This document shows, piece after piece, positions 19,602 through 28,740 of a stretch of 64,000 nucleotides of DNA. Within the stretch, counting starts at the first letter, position 1. The number at the start of each line of letters is the position of its first letter. Made by a program: the position numbers and the translations under genes. The stretch spans positions 1 to 64,000 of the forward strand of contig WGFU01000019.1 of NCBI GenBank assembly GCA_015492075.1, written 5' to 3'. Source of the stretch: Gammaproteobacteria bacterium (GTDB lineage Bacteria; Pseudomonadota; Gammaproteobacteria; GCA-2400775). The notes beneath the pieces were generated by a model that saw only the letters and a program-made list of their open reading frames with translations, was not told the DNA's origin and did no database searches.

Positions 19602-20117
19602 ATCGCTGCTGATAAAAGAACTCGTCTAAACGAGGCGATCACATCGCCCAAAGTACGTTTGATTGGGGTTGATGGGGAGCAAGTTGGGGTTTTAGCTATC
19701 GCTGATGCATTGAGCTATGCTGTAGAACACAGCATGGATCTGGTTGAGATCGTACCGAATAGCGATCCACCTGTTTGTCGAGCGATGGATTACGGTAAGT
19801 TTATATTCGAGGCCAATAAAAAACGTCAAGCGGCCAAGAAGAAACAAAAGCAGACCCAGGTTAAAGAAATCAAGTTTCGTCCTGGTACTGATATTGGGGA
19901 TTACAATATTAAGTTGCGTAATCTCAAGCGCTTCTTGGATGATGGTGACAAAACCAAGGTGACCTTACGTTTTCGTGGTCGTGAAATGGCCCATCAAGAA
20001 CTGGGTCTACAATTACTGCAACGCGTAGCAAAAGATCTGGAAGAGCATGGCGTGGTCGAGCAGCATCCTAAACGCGAAGGTCGTGTTATGACCATGGTGA
20101 TCGGGCCGAAAAAGTAG
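19602..20117 (+). CDS. infC: Translation initiation factor IF-3, AUC start codon
   Basis: Binds the 30S subunit, keeps subunits apart and checks start-codon choice. The usual start codons would give a protein lacking its first 20 or so residues (TTG at 19659). Reading back in frame, the family N-terminus continues ([20 protein letters not shown]) to ATC at 19602, with GGAGG at 19589-19593, 8 bases upstream. IF-3 genes in enterobacteria start at AUU, which lets IF-3 repress its own translation; AUC is the same class of discriminated codon. The resulting 171 residues include the linker [20 protein letters not shown]. Ribosome binding site and start lie in the last bases of thrS and just after it, so the genes are coupled. 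Confidence 0.92.
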   Translation: MAADKRTRLNEAITSPKVRLIGVDGEQVGVLAIADALSYAVEHSMDLVEIVPNSDPPVCRAMDYGKFIFEANKKRQAAKKKQKQTQVKEIKFRPGTDIGDYNIKLRNLKRFLDDGDKTKVTLRFRGREMAHQELGLQLLQRVAKDLEEHGVVEQHPKREGRVMTMVIGPKK

Positions 20118-20169
20118 TTTTTTGTTTTATATTTTATCTATATTAATAGTGTTTATCGAGGAGTAATCG

Positions 20170-20367
20170 ATGCCAAAAATGAAGTCAAACAGCGGTGCCG
20201 CCAAACGCTTTAAGCGTAACGGCAGCGGCAACTTCAAACGTGGGCAGTCATTTCGTCGTCATATCCTGACCAAAAAGAGTGCCAAACGTAAGCGTCATCT
20301 CGGTGACCCTGCTCAAGTTCACGCATCCGATACAGCGGCGGTTTCCCGCATGCTCCCGTATGCCTAA
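20170..20367 (+). CDS. rpmI: 50S ribosomal protein L35
   Basis: 65-residue, very basic protein ([20 protein letters not shown] at the N-terminus) with the family ending [15 protein letters not shown]-like text (here [15 protein letters not shown]). Preceded by CGAGGAG. Follows infC by about 50 bp and precedes rplT by 18 bp. In E. coli L20 represses translation of rpmI through the infC-rpmI region; whether that pseudoknot exists here was not modelled. Confidence 0.97.
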   Translation: MPKMKSNSGAAKRFKRNGSGNFKRGQSFRRHILTKKSAKRKRHLGDPAQVHASDTAAVSRMLPYA

Positions 20368-20385
20368 ATATTTAGGAATCCAATC

Positions 20386-20751
20386 ATGCCTAGAGTAAAA
20401 CGCGGCGTTGTTGCACACGCCAGACATAAAAAAATCCTTGAGCAAGCCAAGGGTTACCGGGGTCGTCGTAAGAACGTCTTTCGTGTTGCCAAGCAGGCAG
20501 TAACAAAAGCTGGCCAGTATGCTTACCGTGATCGTCGTCAGCGTAAGCGTCAGTTCCGCGCGCTATGGATTGTTCGTATTAATGCTGCTGCACGTGAATT
20601 CGGTTTAAGCTATAGCCGTATGATCGATGGTTTGAATAAGGCTGAGGTCGAAGTTGATCGTAAAATTTTGGCTGACCTGGCTGTGCATGATAAGGCCAGC
20701 TTTGGTGTCTTGGCAGAAAAAGCCAAAAGCACACTAGCCGCCGCAGCATAA
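20386..20751 (+). CDS. rplT: 50S ribosomal protein L20
   Basis: 121 residues; binds 23S rRNA directly and is needed early in large-subunit assembly. The N-terminus [20 protein letters not shown] and the segment [17 protein letters not shown] are family signatures, as is [21 protein letters not shown]. Last gene of the thrS-infC-rpmI-rplT block before a strong hairpin. In enterobacteria L20 also acts as the autogenous repressor of this operon. Confidence 0.97.
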   Translation: MPRVKRGVVAHARHKKILEQAKGYRGRRKNVFRVAKQAVTKAGQYAYRDRRQRKRQFRALWIVRINAAAREFGLSYSRMIDGLNKAEVEVDRKILADLAVHDKASFGVLAEKAKSTLAAAA

Positions 20752-20787
20752 ACGACAACGGTTTACCGTTGCTTTGCTATGCTGACA

Positions 20788-21876
<1,089 letters not shown>

Positions 21877-21905
21877 TAGAAGTTTGTCTGGCAGAGAGAT
21901 GACTT

Positions 21906-24272
21906 ATGCTAGTCAGTGAAAACTGGTTAAGAGAATTGATTGTAGCCGATATTGATACGGAAGACTTGGCGCATCAAATCACCATGGCCGGGCTTGAAGT
22001 TGAAGCTATAGAAGAGCTGAAGCCTGAGTTTAGTAAGGTGGTGATAGGCCTGGTTGAAAGCACCGATACTCATCCCAATGCCGATAAGCTCAAATTGACC
22101 AAAGTCAATATTGGTGACCAAGTATTGGACATTGTTTGTGGTGCAAGCAATGTTGCAGCGGGCATTAAGGTACCTGTTGCACTGGTGGGCGCCAAGTTAG
22201 CCAATGGTATGAAGATTAAAAAGGCCAAGGTGAGAGGTGAAGTTTCTTTTGGCATGTTGTGTGCTGAAGCGGAACTGGGTTTGGCCGTGGAGTCTGACGG
22301 GCTAATGTTGTTGCCTGCAGAGGCTCAAATAGGGCAGGGGCTCGCCGACTATCTGCAATTAAACGATCATATTATTGAAGTGTCACTGACTCCAAACCGT
22401 GGCGATTGCCTAAGCGTTTTGGGTGTAGCGAGAGATATCGCAGTGCTTAACAAGGTCGACTTGACACCACCGCCGTCTAAGGCGGTGTACGCCACTATAG
22501 AAGATCAGATTGACGTGCAACTTAATGCCGGTGATGCTTGTTCGCGTTATTGTGGCCGCATCGTGCGCGATGTTGATCTGTCCAAGCCGACTCCCATTTG
22601 GATGTCGGAGCGCTTGCGCCGTGCTGGTGTACGTAGCCTTAACCTGGTTGTCGATATCACTAACTATGTCATGTTAGAGCTTGGCCAGCCGATGCATGCT
22701 TTTGATTTAGATAAGCTCGATAATGGCATACAAGTACGCTTTGCTCGGCAAGGCGAGAAGATCACCTTACTTAATGATGAAGAAGTTGAGCTTTCGATAG
22801 ACACAATGGTGATCGCTGATAAGGCCAAACCTCTAGCTATTGCCGGGGTTATGGGTGGCCTTGACAGCTCGGTGCAAGCAGGCACCCATCATATCTTTTT
22901 TGAAAGCGCATTTTTTCATCCTGATGCGATTGCGGGCCGAGCGCGCCAGTATGCCCTGCATACCGATTCATCGCATCGCTTTGAGCGTGGTGTTGATTTT
23001 GAGTTGGCGCGACAAGCGATTGAACGCGCAACCAGTTTATTGCTGGATATTACTGAGGGTAAGCCGGGCCCCATCACTGAGGTGGTGAATGAGCACGATT
23101 TACCTCAGCGCAAGCCGATATCATTGCGGCTTAGGCAAATCGAACGTTTACTTGGTCTTAATCTAGCTCCCGATGAAATCGTTAACATTCTTTGTCGGCT
23201 TGGTATGGACGTCGCGGTTGAACAGGATGGCGAATGGAGTGTAACGCCTCCCAGTTATCGTTTTGATATCGAAATAGAAGCCGATCTTATTGAAGAGATT
23301 GCGCGTATTCATGGTTACCATCACATTGCTCCGGTAGTGATGAAAGGCGCTCTTGAAATTAAGCCTCAAACAGAGACCAAAATCAGTAAACGACAGATGA
23401 GTCAGTTGTTAGCGGATCGTGGTTATCAGGAAGCCATTACCTACAGTTTTATTGCGCCGAATATTCAAGCGCTTATTAACCCAGAACTCTCCCCTGTTGA
23501 ACTAGTGAACCCTATCTCTGCTGATATGGCAGTGATGCGTACGAGCCTTTGGCCAGGGCTGATACAAGCGGCTTCACGCAACCTCGCGCGTCAGCAGGAG
23601 CGTGTGCGTTTGTTTGAAAGCGGTGCCTGCTACTTCAAGGAGGGTGCATATCGGCGCGAACAAAAGCGGGTAGCCGGGATTGTGTCGGGCAGTACCTTGC
23701 CGGAGCAGTGGGGCACTAAAACCACTTTGCACGACTTTTATGACGTGAAATCAGACCTGGAAGCCCTATTATCGGGATCTAAGGCACGCTTTGTAGCAGA
23801 TGGCCATCCGGCTTTGCACCCTGGCCAAAGTGCCAGGGTCGTTGCTATAAGTGGCGAAACTATCGGTTGGCTCGGTAGCCTGCACCCTCAGTTACTGCAG
23901 CAACTTGATATCAAGGCGGCGACTGTTTTCGAGCTTAAGCTTGATGCTGTTCTCGCGCATGACATAGCGAGTTTTGAGCCTTTATCGCGTTTTCCCGCTA
24001 ATCGTCGTGATATTGCGGTTATCGTTGATCAAGATATCAGTGCCGACGCTTTGCTTGATTGTGCCAGGAATGCGGCTGGAGAGCTCCTTAAGCAGGTCGA
24101 TATCTTCGATGTATACCAGGGCGAAGCCATTGATTTAGGACGAAAAAGCGTTGCTATGGGCTTGACCTTACAGGATTTTTCCCGCACTCTTACCGACGCA
24201 GATATCGAGAGAGTGGTAGCGGATGTGGTATCTGCATTAACCAATCAATTCAGTGCAAGCTTGAGAGATTAG
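21906..24272 (+). CDS. pheT: Phenylalanine--tRNA ligase beta subunit
   Basis: 788 residues, usual length. Domain order seen: N-terminal EMAP-type tRNA-binding domain (about residues 40-150, with THPNADKLKLTKVNIG), B3/B4 editing domain with NRGDCLSVLGVARDIA and YVMLELGQPMHAFDLDKLD, B5 domain, catalytic-like domain with FERGVDFEL and the RYRFDIEIEADLIEEIARI-type helix, and a C-terminal anticodon-binding fold with SRFPANRRDIAVIVD. It makes tRNA-Phe charging possible with PheS. Co-transcribed with pheS and, downstream, ihfA (3 bp away). Confidence 0.97.
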   Translation: MLVSENWLRELIVADIDTEDLAHQITMAGLEVEAIEELKPEFSKVVIGLVESTDTHPNADKLKLTKVNIGDQVLDIVCGASNVAAGIKVPVALVGAKLANGMKIKKAKVRGEVSFGMLCAEAELGLAVESDGLMLLPAEAQIGQGLADYLQLNDHIIEVSLTPNRGDCLSVLGVARDIAVLNKVDLTPPPSKAVYATIEDQIDVQLNAGDACSRYCGRIVRDVDLSKPTPIWMSERLRRAGVRSLNLVVDITNYVMLELGQPMHAFDLDKLDNGIQVRFARQGEKITLLNDEEVELSIDTMVIADKAKPLAIAGVMGGLDSSVQAGTHHIFFESAFFHPDAIAGRARQYALHTDSSHRFERGVDFELARQAIERATSLLLDITEGKPGPITEVVNEHDLPQRKPISLRLRQIERLLGLNLAPDEIVNILCRLGMDVAVEQDGEWSVTPPSYRFDIEIEADLIEEIARIHGYHHIAPVVMKGALEIKPQTETKISKRQMSQLLADRGYQEAITYSFIAPNIQALINPELSPVELVNPISADMAVMRTSLWPGLIQAASRNLARQQERVRLFESGACYFKEGAYRREQKRVAGIVSGSTLPEQWGTKTTLHDFYDVKSDLEALLSGSKARFVADGHPALHPGQSARVVAISGETIGWLGSLHPQLLQQLDIKAATVFELKLDAVLAHDIASFEPLSRFPANRRDIAVIVDQDISADALLDCARNAAGELLKQVDIFDVYQGEAIDLGRKSVAMGLTLQDFSRTLTDADIERVVADVVSALTNQFSASLRD

Positions 24273-24275
24273 TGA

Positions 24276-24587
24276 ATGGGGACAACACTGACCAAGGCTG
24301 ATTTAGCCGAAAAGTTGTTTGATGAGCTCGGTCTCAATAAAAGAGAGGCCAAGGAGTTTGTCGAAATCTTCTTTGAAGAAATACGGCAAATGCTAGAAGG
24401 TGACCAACAAGTGAAATTGTCTGGTTTTGGTAACTTTAATCTTCGCATCAAGAATGAAAGGCCCGGTCGCAATCCGAAAACTGGTGAAGAGATTCCAATC
24501 TGCGCACGTCGTGTCGTCACCTTTCACCCGGGCCAGAAACTAAAGGCAAGGGTTGAGGCCTACCATGGTCCAGACGACTCCAAGTAA
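24276..24587 (+). CDS. ihfA: Integration host factor alpha subunit
   Basis: 103-residue DNA-bending protein of the HU/IHF family, half of the IhfA/IhfB heterodimer used in recombination, replication and transcription. Seen: [20 protein letters not shown] start, [10 protein letters not shown], and the β-arm [14 protein letters not shown] with the intercalating Pro. The N-terminus and length fit IhfA rather than IhfB. Starts 3 bp after pheT. The last 35 bases overlap the merR-type gene, so these genes form one operon, as known for pheST-ihfA in Pseudomonas. Confidence 0.96.
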   Translation: MGTTLTKADLAEKLFDELGLNKREAKEFVEIFFEEIRQMLEGDQQVKLSGFGNFNLRIKNERPGRNPKTGEEIPICARRVVTFHPGQKLKARVEAYHGPDDSK

Positions 24588-24930
24588 AGAGCAAGCAGCA
24601 GTTCCGAATAAACGTTACTTTAGTATTGGAGAAGTTGGTCAGCTTTGTGAATTAAAACCCCATGTGTTGCGTTATTGGGAGCAAGAGTTTCCGCAATTGA
24701 GCCCCGTCAAACGACGCGGTAACCGGCGTTATTATCAACGTGAAGATATTCTACTGATACGCCGCATACGCACCATGCTCTATGACGAAGGGTTTACCAT
24801 CAGCGGCGCCAAGCAACAATTGAAGGGCAGTCATGCCAAAGAAGTAAAGCAAGAGATATCTGAATCGAAGCAAACGATTCGCGAAATCAGAAAAGAGTTG
24901 GAAAATATCCTTTCAGAATTAAAGGATTAA
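24565..24930 (+). CDS. MerR-family transcriptional regulator
   Basis: About 121 residues from ATG 24565, a TTG at 24553 being the longest possible start; both overlap the 3' end of ihfA. The helix-turn-helix is [20 protein letters not shown] (about residues 17-36), followed by [20 protein letters not shown] and a C-terminal coiled coil ([20 protein letters not shown] onward). No Cys cluster for metal sensing is present, unlike CueR or ZntR. The conserved neighbour of ihfA in Pseudomonas; its target genes are not known. tRNA-Pro follows. Confidence 0.92.
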   Translation: MVQTTPSKEQAAVPNKRYFSIGEVGQLCELKPHVLRYWEQEFPQLSPVKRRGNRRYYQREDILLIRRIRTMLYDEGFTISGAKQQLKGSHAKEVKQEISESKQTIREIRKELENILSELKD

Positions 24931-24934
24931 TCAT

Positions 24935-25012
<78 letters not shown>

Positions 25013-25217
25013 TAACTGTAAAAAACCTTAAAAATAAGGACTCGGGATTGCCAGCCCGCAAGCATAGCTTACGGGCGTTCGACTCGCACGAAGTAACACC
25101 TCGCATGCGGCACAGATCTGGCACTCTGGCCGCCGATCAAAAAAACTTTACGCCGCAATCGGTTTTTATCGTGTTTGGGAGCTCGTTAGCCTTGTCCATA
25201 TTAGTTGCTTTGGCGAC

Positions 25218-25682
25218 ATGTTTTTTATGCTTGATGGTAAACACATTATTGATAAGCAGGTTAATCCATCTTTGATTAGGCAGGCATTACGTTTTTGGTT
25301 GATCGGCTTGGCCGGGTTCTTGGTCGATGCTGGCATTCTGTATTTATATAGAACTGTTTTTGATGTCGACTTATTTTTAGCTAGAGGGTGTTCACTTTCT
25401 ATTGCCATGACGGTTAGTTGGTATTTGAACAGAAAATGGACTTTTCCCAGCCAAAATAACCGTCATGCGATCAATGAATGGCTTTGCTATTTGGCAGTGA
25501 ATAGCGCTGGTGCTGTTGTGAATTATTCATTATTTATATGGCTGGTGATGAGCAATAACAACTTCTCCAAGCATCTGCTCATTCCTTTGGCCATCTCATC
25601 TGGCCTTGCTGCAGTTGTTAGTTTTGTACTGTCCAAATACCTGGTATTTCGTAACGCCAGCCTCGTCGCCGCCAAAGACTAA
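25218..25682 (+). CDS. GtrA-family membrane protein
   Basis: 154 residues with four hydrophobic helices, the GtrA layout. Family marks are FWLIGLAGFLVDAGILYL in helix 1, SIAMTVSWYLNRKWTF after helix 2, and SFVLSKYLVFRN at the end. GtrA proteins help move undecaprenyl-linked sugars or related lipid-linked intermediates across the inner membrane; the substrate here is unknown. Start ATG 25218 or ATG 25227; neither has a strong ribosome binding site. The 206 bp after tRNA-Pro contain a small hairpin (stem 25054-25063 with 25067-25076) but no gene. No glycosyltransferase is adjacent. Confidence 0.85.
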   Translation: MFFMLDGKHIIDKQVNPSLIRQALRFWLIGLAGFLVDAGILYLYRTVFDVDLFLARGCSLSIAMTVSWYLNRKWTFPSQNNRHAINEWLCYLAVNSAGAVVNYSLFIWLVMSNNNFSKHLLIPLAISSGLAAVVSFVLSKYLVFRNASLVAAKD

Positions 25683-25830
25683 GATAAGGCTGTGATCAGC
25701 GTTTGCCTGGGCTATGTACGGCTCTTGTCACGTTACTTGTGTGGTGCCCGCTGTTTTGACGAAGTATGCATTCTTTCGCTTGCTTGTCGCTGTTATTATT
25801 CGTGTATTGATATTATCAATGGAGCCGCGT

Positions 25831-26703
25831 ATGCGTTGGATAGTCGCCGCTTGGATTGCCTTGACGTTGTCAGCGTGTTCTGGCGCCATCGCTTTTAAAG
25901 AACACAAAGACTTTGTTCAAGAAGATGTACTGAATAATCCCAACATGACGACCTACTATATCGAGACAAGAGGGTTTCAGCTTCATGTAAAAGAAATCGG
26001 TGCCGCCAAGAAAGCAATAGTGGTTTGGATTCATGGTACACCTGGGGATTGGACTAACGGTTCCTATTTACTTCGTGACGAGAGTTTCATATCTCAGGTG
26101 AAACTGGTGATGCTGGACAGACCGGGATGGGGCCAGTCGCAGTATCGAACTGACCCGCGTGCAGTCACTTCTTTTAGCGAAATTAGCCGTTTGATTGCGC
26201 CACTTTTGCGCCAACTCAAGGAATCCCATCCAAAGCTGCCATTGCTCTTGGTCGGGTTTTCCTGGGGCGGGTCGGTAGTGCCCTCTATAGCGATAGATTA
26301 TCCTGAATGGGTCGATGGCGTATTGGTTCTGGCTGGCGGGCTGGATCCCGAATTGACCAAGCCGCGTTGGTACCACAAATTAGCTGATACTACTTTGGGT
26401 CGGGCAGTGATAGGCGCAAACATGCGCAAGGCCAATACCGAGATGCTTGCCTTGAGTCCGCAATTGTCGATACTGGCTTCCCGTTGGCCTCAATTGTCAC
26501 AACCAGCCATCGTTGTCCAAGGCACAGGCGACAGCTTGGTTGACCCGAGAAACGCCGATTTTGCAGCAGCAGTGTTGGCAAAAAAACAGTCTCGTGTATT
26601 GAGATTGGACGGCCAAGGTCATTTGCTACAGCTCGAACGGATGGGACTTATAGCGCGCTGTATTATAGCCTTGGTAGAGGGTGAGTTGAACCAATGTGCC
26701 TAA
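25831..26703 (+). CDS. Alpha/beta hydrolase lipoprotein
   Basis: About 290 residues from ATG 25831 (MRWIVAAWIALTLSAC), which gives a lipoprotein signal with lipobox LSAC; a longer frame to 25714 does not look like family sequence. The hydrolase core shows WIHGTPGDW (oxyanion loop), LDRPGWGQS, GFSWGGS (nucleophile elbow), VQGTGDSLVDP (acid), and GQGHLLQLER (His). Predicted attached to the membrane facing the periplasm. Esterase or lipase-like activity is inferred from the fold; the substrate is unknown. It does not share motifs beyond the fold with the other lipoprotein hydrolase at 7.5 kb. Confidence 0.8.
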   Translation: MRWIVAAWIALTLSACSGAIAFKEHKDFVQEDVLNNPNMTTYYIETRGFQLHVKEIGAAKKAIVVWIHGTPGDWTNGSYLLRDESFISQVKLVMLDRPGWGQSQYRTDPRAVTSFSEISRLIAPLLRQLKESHPKLPLLLVGFSWGGSVVPSIAIDYPEWVDGVLVLAGGLDPELTKPRWYHKLADTTLGRAVIGANMRKANTEMLALSPQLSILASRWPQLSQPAIVVQGTGDSLVDPRNADFAAAVLAKKQSRVLRLDGQGHLLQLERMGLIARCIIALVEGELNQCA

Positions 26704-26835
26704 AGACATCTTGCGGCATGGTGGCACTGTTTTGTTTGCCATAAAGCCTGTTGATCAGCAAGAGATGACTGGAGGACAATAATCGGCGGCACTATGTTTT
26801 GACAGTGTGTTCGGGGCCACCGCTTGTTAAGTTTT

Positions 26836-27276
26836 CTATTGCACCGTAATCGTAATTTTTTCAGACACGATTGGCTCGGCATGTTGCATGTGCGAATGAT
26901 CACCGATTAATAGCTGCAGAGTGTGTTCACCAGGAAGCAGTTCGATCACTGCTTCTGTTTGTCCTTTGCCGAAATGGTGGTGGTGTGCATCCGATGGAAT
27001 CGCCTGCGCAGCAGGAGGTATGTCAGTATCAATAAGTAAATGATGATGGCCGGTATGTTCTTTATCGACGCCTGCCGGCGCAATACCCATACCTTTTAGT
27101 CCAAATATTACAGTAACCGGGCTGGTTACTGTCTCACCATTTTTAGGTGAGATAATATAGACCTCAGCATTGTTTTTCATTGTGGCGGTGGCATGTGCTT
27201 GTTCATGGTCGCTGGCGAAGACGGCGTGGCCGTTAACGAATATAAATAGTGCTAGTATTGCCATGACTTTATTCAT
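26836..27276 (-). CDS. DUF4399 exported protein
   Basis: 146 residues with a cleavable signal (MNKVMAILALFIFVNGHAVFA). The mature part is the DUF4399 domain, seen in FGLKGMGIAPAGVDKEHTG, HHHLLIDTDIPP, DAHHHHFGKGQTEA and LLPGEHTLQLLIGDHSHMQH. The many conserved His residues suggest metal binding, which is an inference; the function of the family is not established. The gene lies 38 bp downstream of the msrA lipoprotein gene on the same strand, which suggests a shared transcript and a role in periplasmic stress. Confidence 0.85.
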   Translation of the reverse strand: MNKVMAILALFIFVNGHAVFASDHEQAHATATMKNNAEVYIISPKNGETVTSPVTVIFGLKGMGIAPAGVDKEHTGHHHLLIDTDIPPAAQAIPSDAHHHHFGKGQTEAVIELLPGEHTLQLLIGDHSHMQHAEPIVSEKITITVQ

Positions 27277-27314
27277 TTATATATCCTCGATATGTTAGGC
27301 AATTGTAACCATAA

Positions 27315-27950
27315 TTAGCTTTGTTCCTTGCCCCATAGTTGTTTGAGACGTTCATCTCGACCACAGCTCCAGCGATAGAACTTGTAGCGCGTGCTGTTAC
27401 GCTTGTAATAATCTTGGTGGTATTCCTCTGCAGGATAAAAGGTCGATGCCTTTGTTATTTCAGTTACAATCTCTGCCTTAAAAGGTTTGATTTGGTTTAA
27501 TCTGGCCAAGGATTCTTCAGCCATCTGTCGCTGCGTGTTATTGAGGTAGAAAATCCCAGTCCGATATTGTTTGCCTTTATCACAAAATTGACCGTCGACC
27601 TGAGTAGGATCGATGGTGCGCCAAAAATATTCAAGCAAGTCACTATAGCTGATTTTACTTGGATCGTAACGCACTTCAACCGCTTCGGCATGGCTGGTGC
27701 GATGAGCGGATACCTGGGCATAGGTGGGGTTTTTTTCTGTGCCGCCGGTGTAGCCGGAAATAACGTCAACGACACCATCTAGTTTTTCGAAATCTGCTTC
27801 GCTGCACCAGAAGCAACCACCAGCAAATATAGCAGTCTCAAGGCCAGTGGAATCGTTGAGTTCGGCGTCTGATGCACAAGCAGAGAAAATAAAGAAAATG
27901 CTGGCCAGGCTGATTAGTCCAGCGGCGATGGATAAGGTGAGGGTTCTCAT
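27315..27950 (-). CDS. msrA: Peptide methionine-S-sulfoxide reductase, lipoprotein
   Basis: Reduces (S)-methionine sulfoxide in proteins. 211 residues from ATG 27950 (MRTLTLSIAAGLISLASI). A longer frame to 28001 exists, but this start gives a lipoprotein signal ending FSAC, so the enzyme is probably anchored in the periplasm rather than cytoplasmic. Active-site motif GCFWCSEADFEKLDGV begins near residue 45; also GYTGGTEKNPTYAQV, FCDKGKQYRTGIF and the Asp/Glu segment EEYHQDYY. The C-terminal Cys (WSCGRDERLKQLWG) may be the resolving one. Periplasmic MsrA needs an outside electron source not seen here. DUF4399 follows on the same strand. Confidence 0.93.
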   Translation of the reverse strand: MRTLTLSIAAGLISLASIFFIFSACASDAELNDSTGLETAIFAGGCFWCSEADFEKLDGVVDVISGYTGGTEKNPTYAQVSAHRTSHAEAVEVRYDPSKISYSDLLEYFWRTIDPTQVDGQFCDKGKQYRTGIFYLNNTQRQMAEESLARLNQIKPFKAEIVTEITKASTFYPAEEYHQDYYKRNSTRYKFYRWSCGRDERLKQLWGKEQS

Positions 27951-28094
27951 TGTCGTACCTGTGGTGATTAAGCTGGCTATAGTGAAGCATATCATCTTCA
28001 CTATTCTATGAAGCTAATCTGCCATTTTAGTGTAATAAAATAAAAAAGGCGTAAAAATCAAACAAATCTGCTCAAGCCTGGATAAAATAGCGAG

Positions 28095-28727
28095 ATGAAT
28101 GATTTCGATCTGAATTGCCGTGATTGTCCACGGTTGGCTACTTTTCTTGATGATGTCAAAGACCAATACCCCGATTATCATGCGCGCCCGGTCGCCCCGT
28201 TTGGCGTGGCCAGACCGAGGGTGTTGATTGTTGGGCTTGCGCCGGGGATGCACGGTGCCAATGCTACAGGTCGCCCGTTTACCGGCGATTATGCGGGAAT
28301 CTTGCTCTACAAGGCCTTACATCAATATGGCTTTGCCAGCGCACAGGAATCACTTTCGCAAGACGATGGTTTGAAATTGATTCAGTGTAAAATTACTAAT
28401 GCAGTCAAGTGCTTACCGCCTGAAAATAAGCCAATTACTGATGAGATAAAGCAGTGTAACCGCTTTCTCAAGGCCGAACTGGAGGACTTAAAAAAAGGCT
28501 CTGTCGTATTCACATTAGGCGGGATTGCACATAATGCAGTGCTGCGTGCTTTGCAGTTGAAGCTTAAAGAGTATCCTTTTGGTCATGCCGTTGAATATGA
28601 TCTGCCGACGGGACATCGCTTGGTGACGTCCTATCATTGTAGCCGTTATAACACCCAAACACGGCGCCTTACCGAAGACATGTTTATGCAAGTGATGGCA
28701 CGCATTAGGGCCTACATCGATACGTGA
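28095..28727 (+). CDS. Uracil-DNA glycosylase, family 5 (UdgB-like)
   Basis: 210 residues. Motif A is GLAPGMHGANATGRPFTGD (about residues 48-66), which fits the family 5 (UDGb) form rather than family 4 (GEAPG); motif B SYHCSRYN (about residues 178-185) is the family 5 type as well. Family 5 lacks the Asn/Asp general base of other uracil glycosylases and removes uracil, hypoxanthine or other deaminated bases. Cys8 and Cys11 (NCRDC), plus CKITNAVKC around residue 98, are good Fe-S ligands. Neighbour of uvrC, 13 bp downstream of its stop. In Pseudomonas, gacA is at this position instead. Confidence 0.88.
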   Translation: MNDFDLNCRDCPRLATFLDDVKDQYPDYHARPVAPFGVARPRVLIVGLAPGMHGANATGRPFTGDYAGILLYKALHQYGFASAQESLSQDDGLKLIQCKITNAVKCLPPENKPITDEIKQCNRFLKAELEDLKKGSVVFTLGGIAHNAVLRALQLKLKEYPFGHAVEYDLPTGHRLVTSYHCSRYNTQTRRLTEDMFMQVMARIRAYIDT

Positions 28728-28740
28728 TACGGATTTTGAA

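Noticed and set aside
25054-25076. GC-rich hairpin after tRNA-Pro (GCCCGCAAGC with GCTTACGGGC), followed by GTTCGACTC
   Set aside because: Resembles a tRNA T-arm or a terminator, but there is no T-tract and no full cloverleaf could be drawn.
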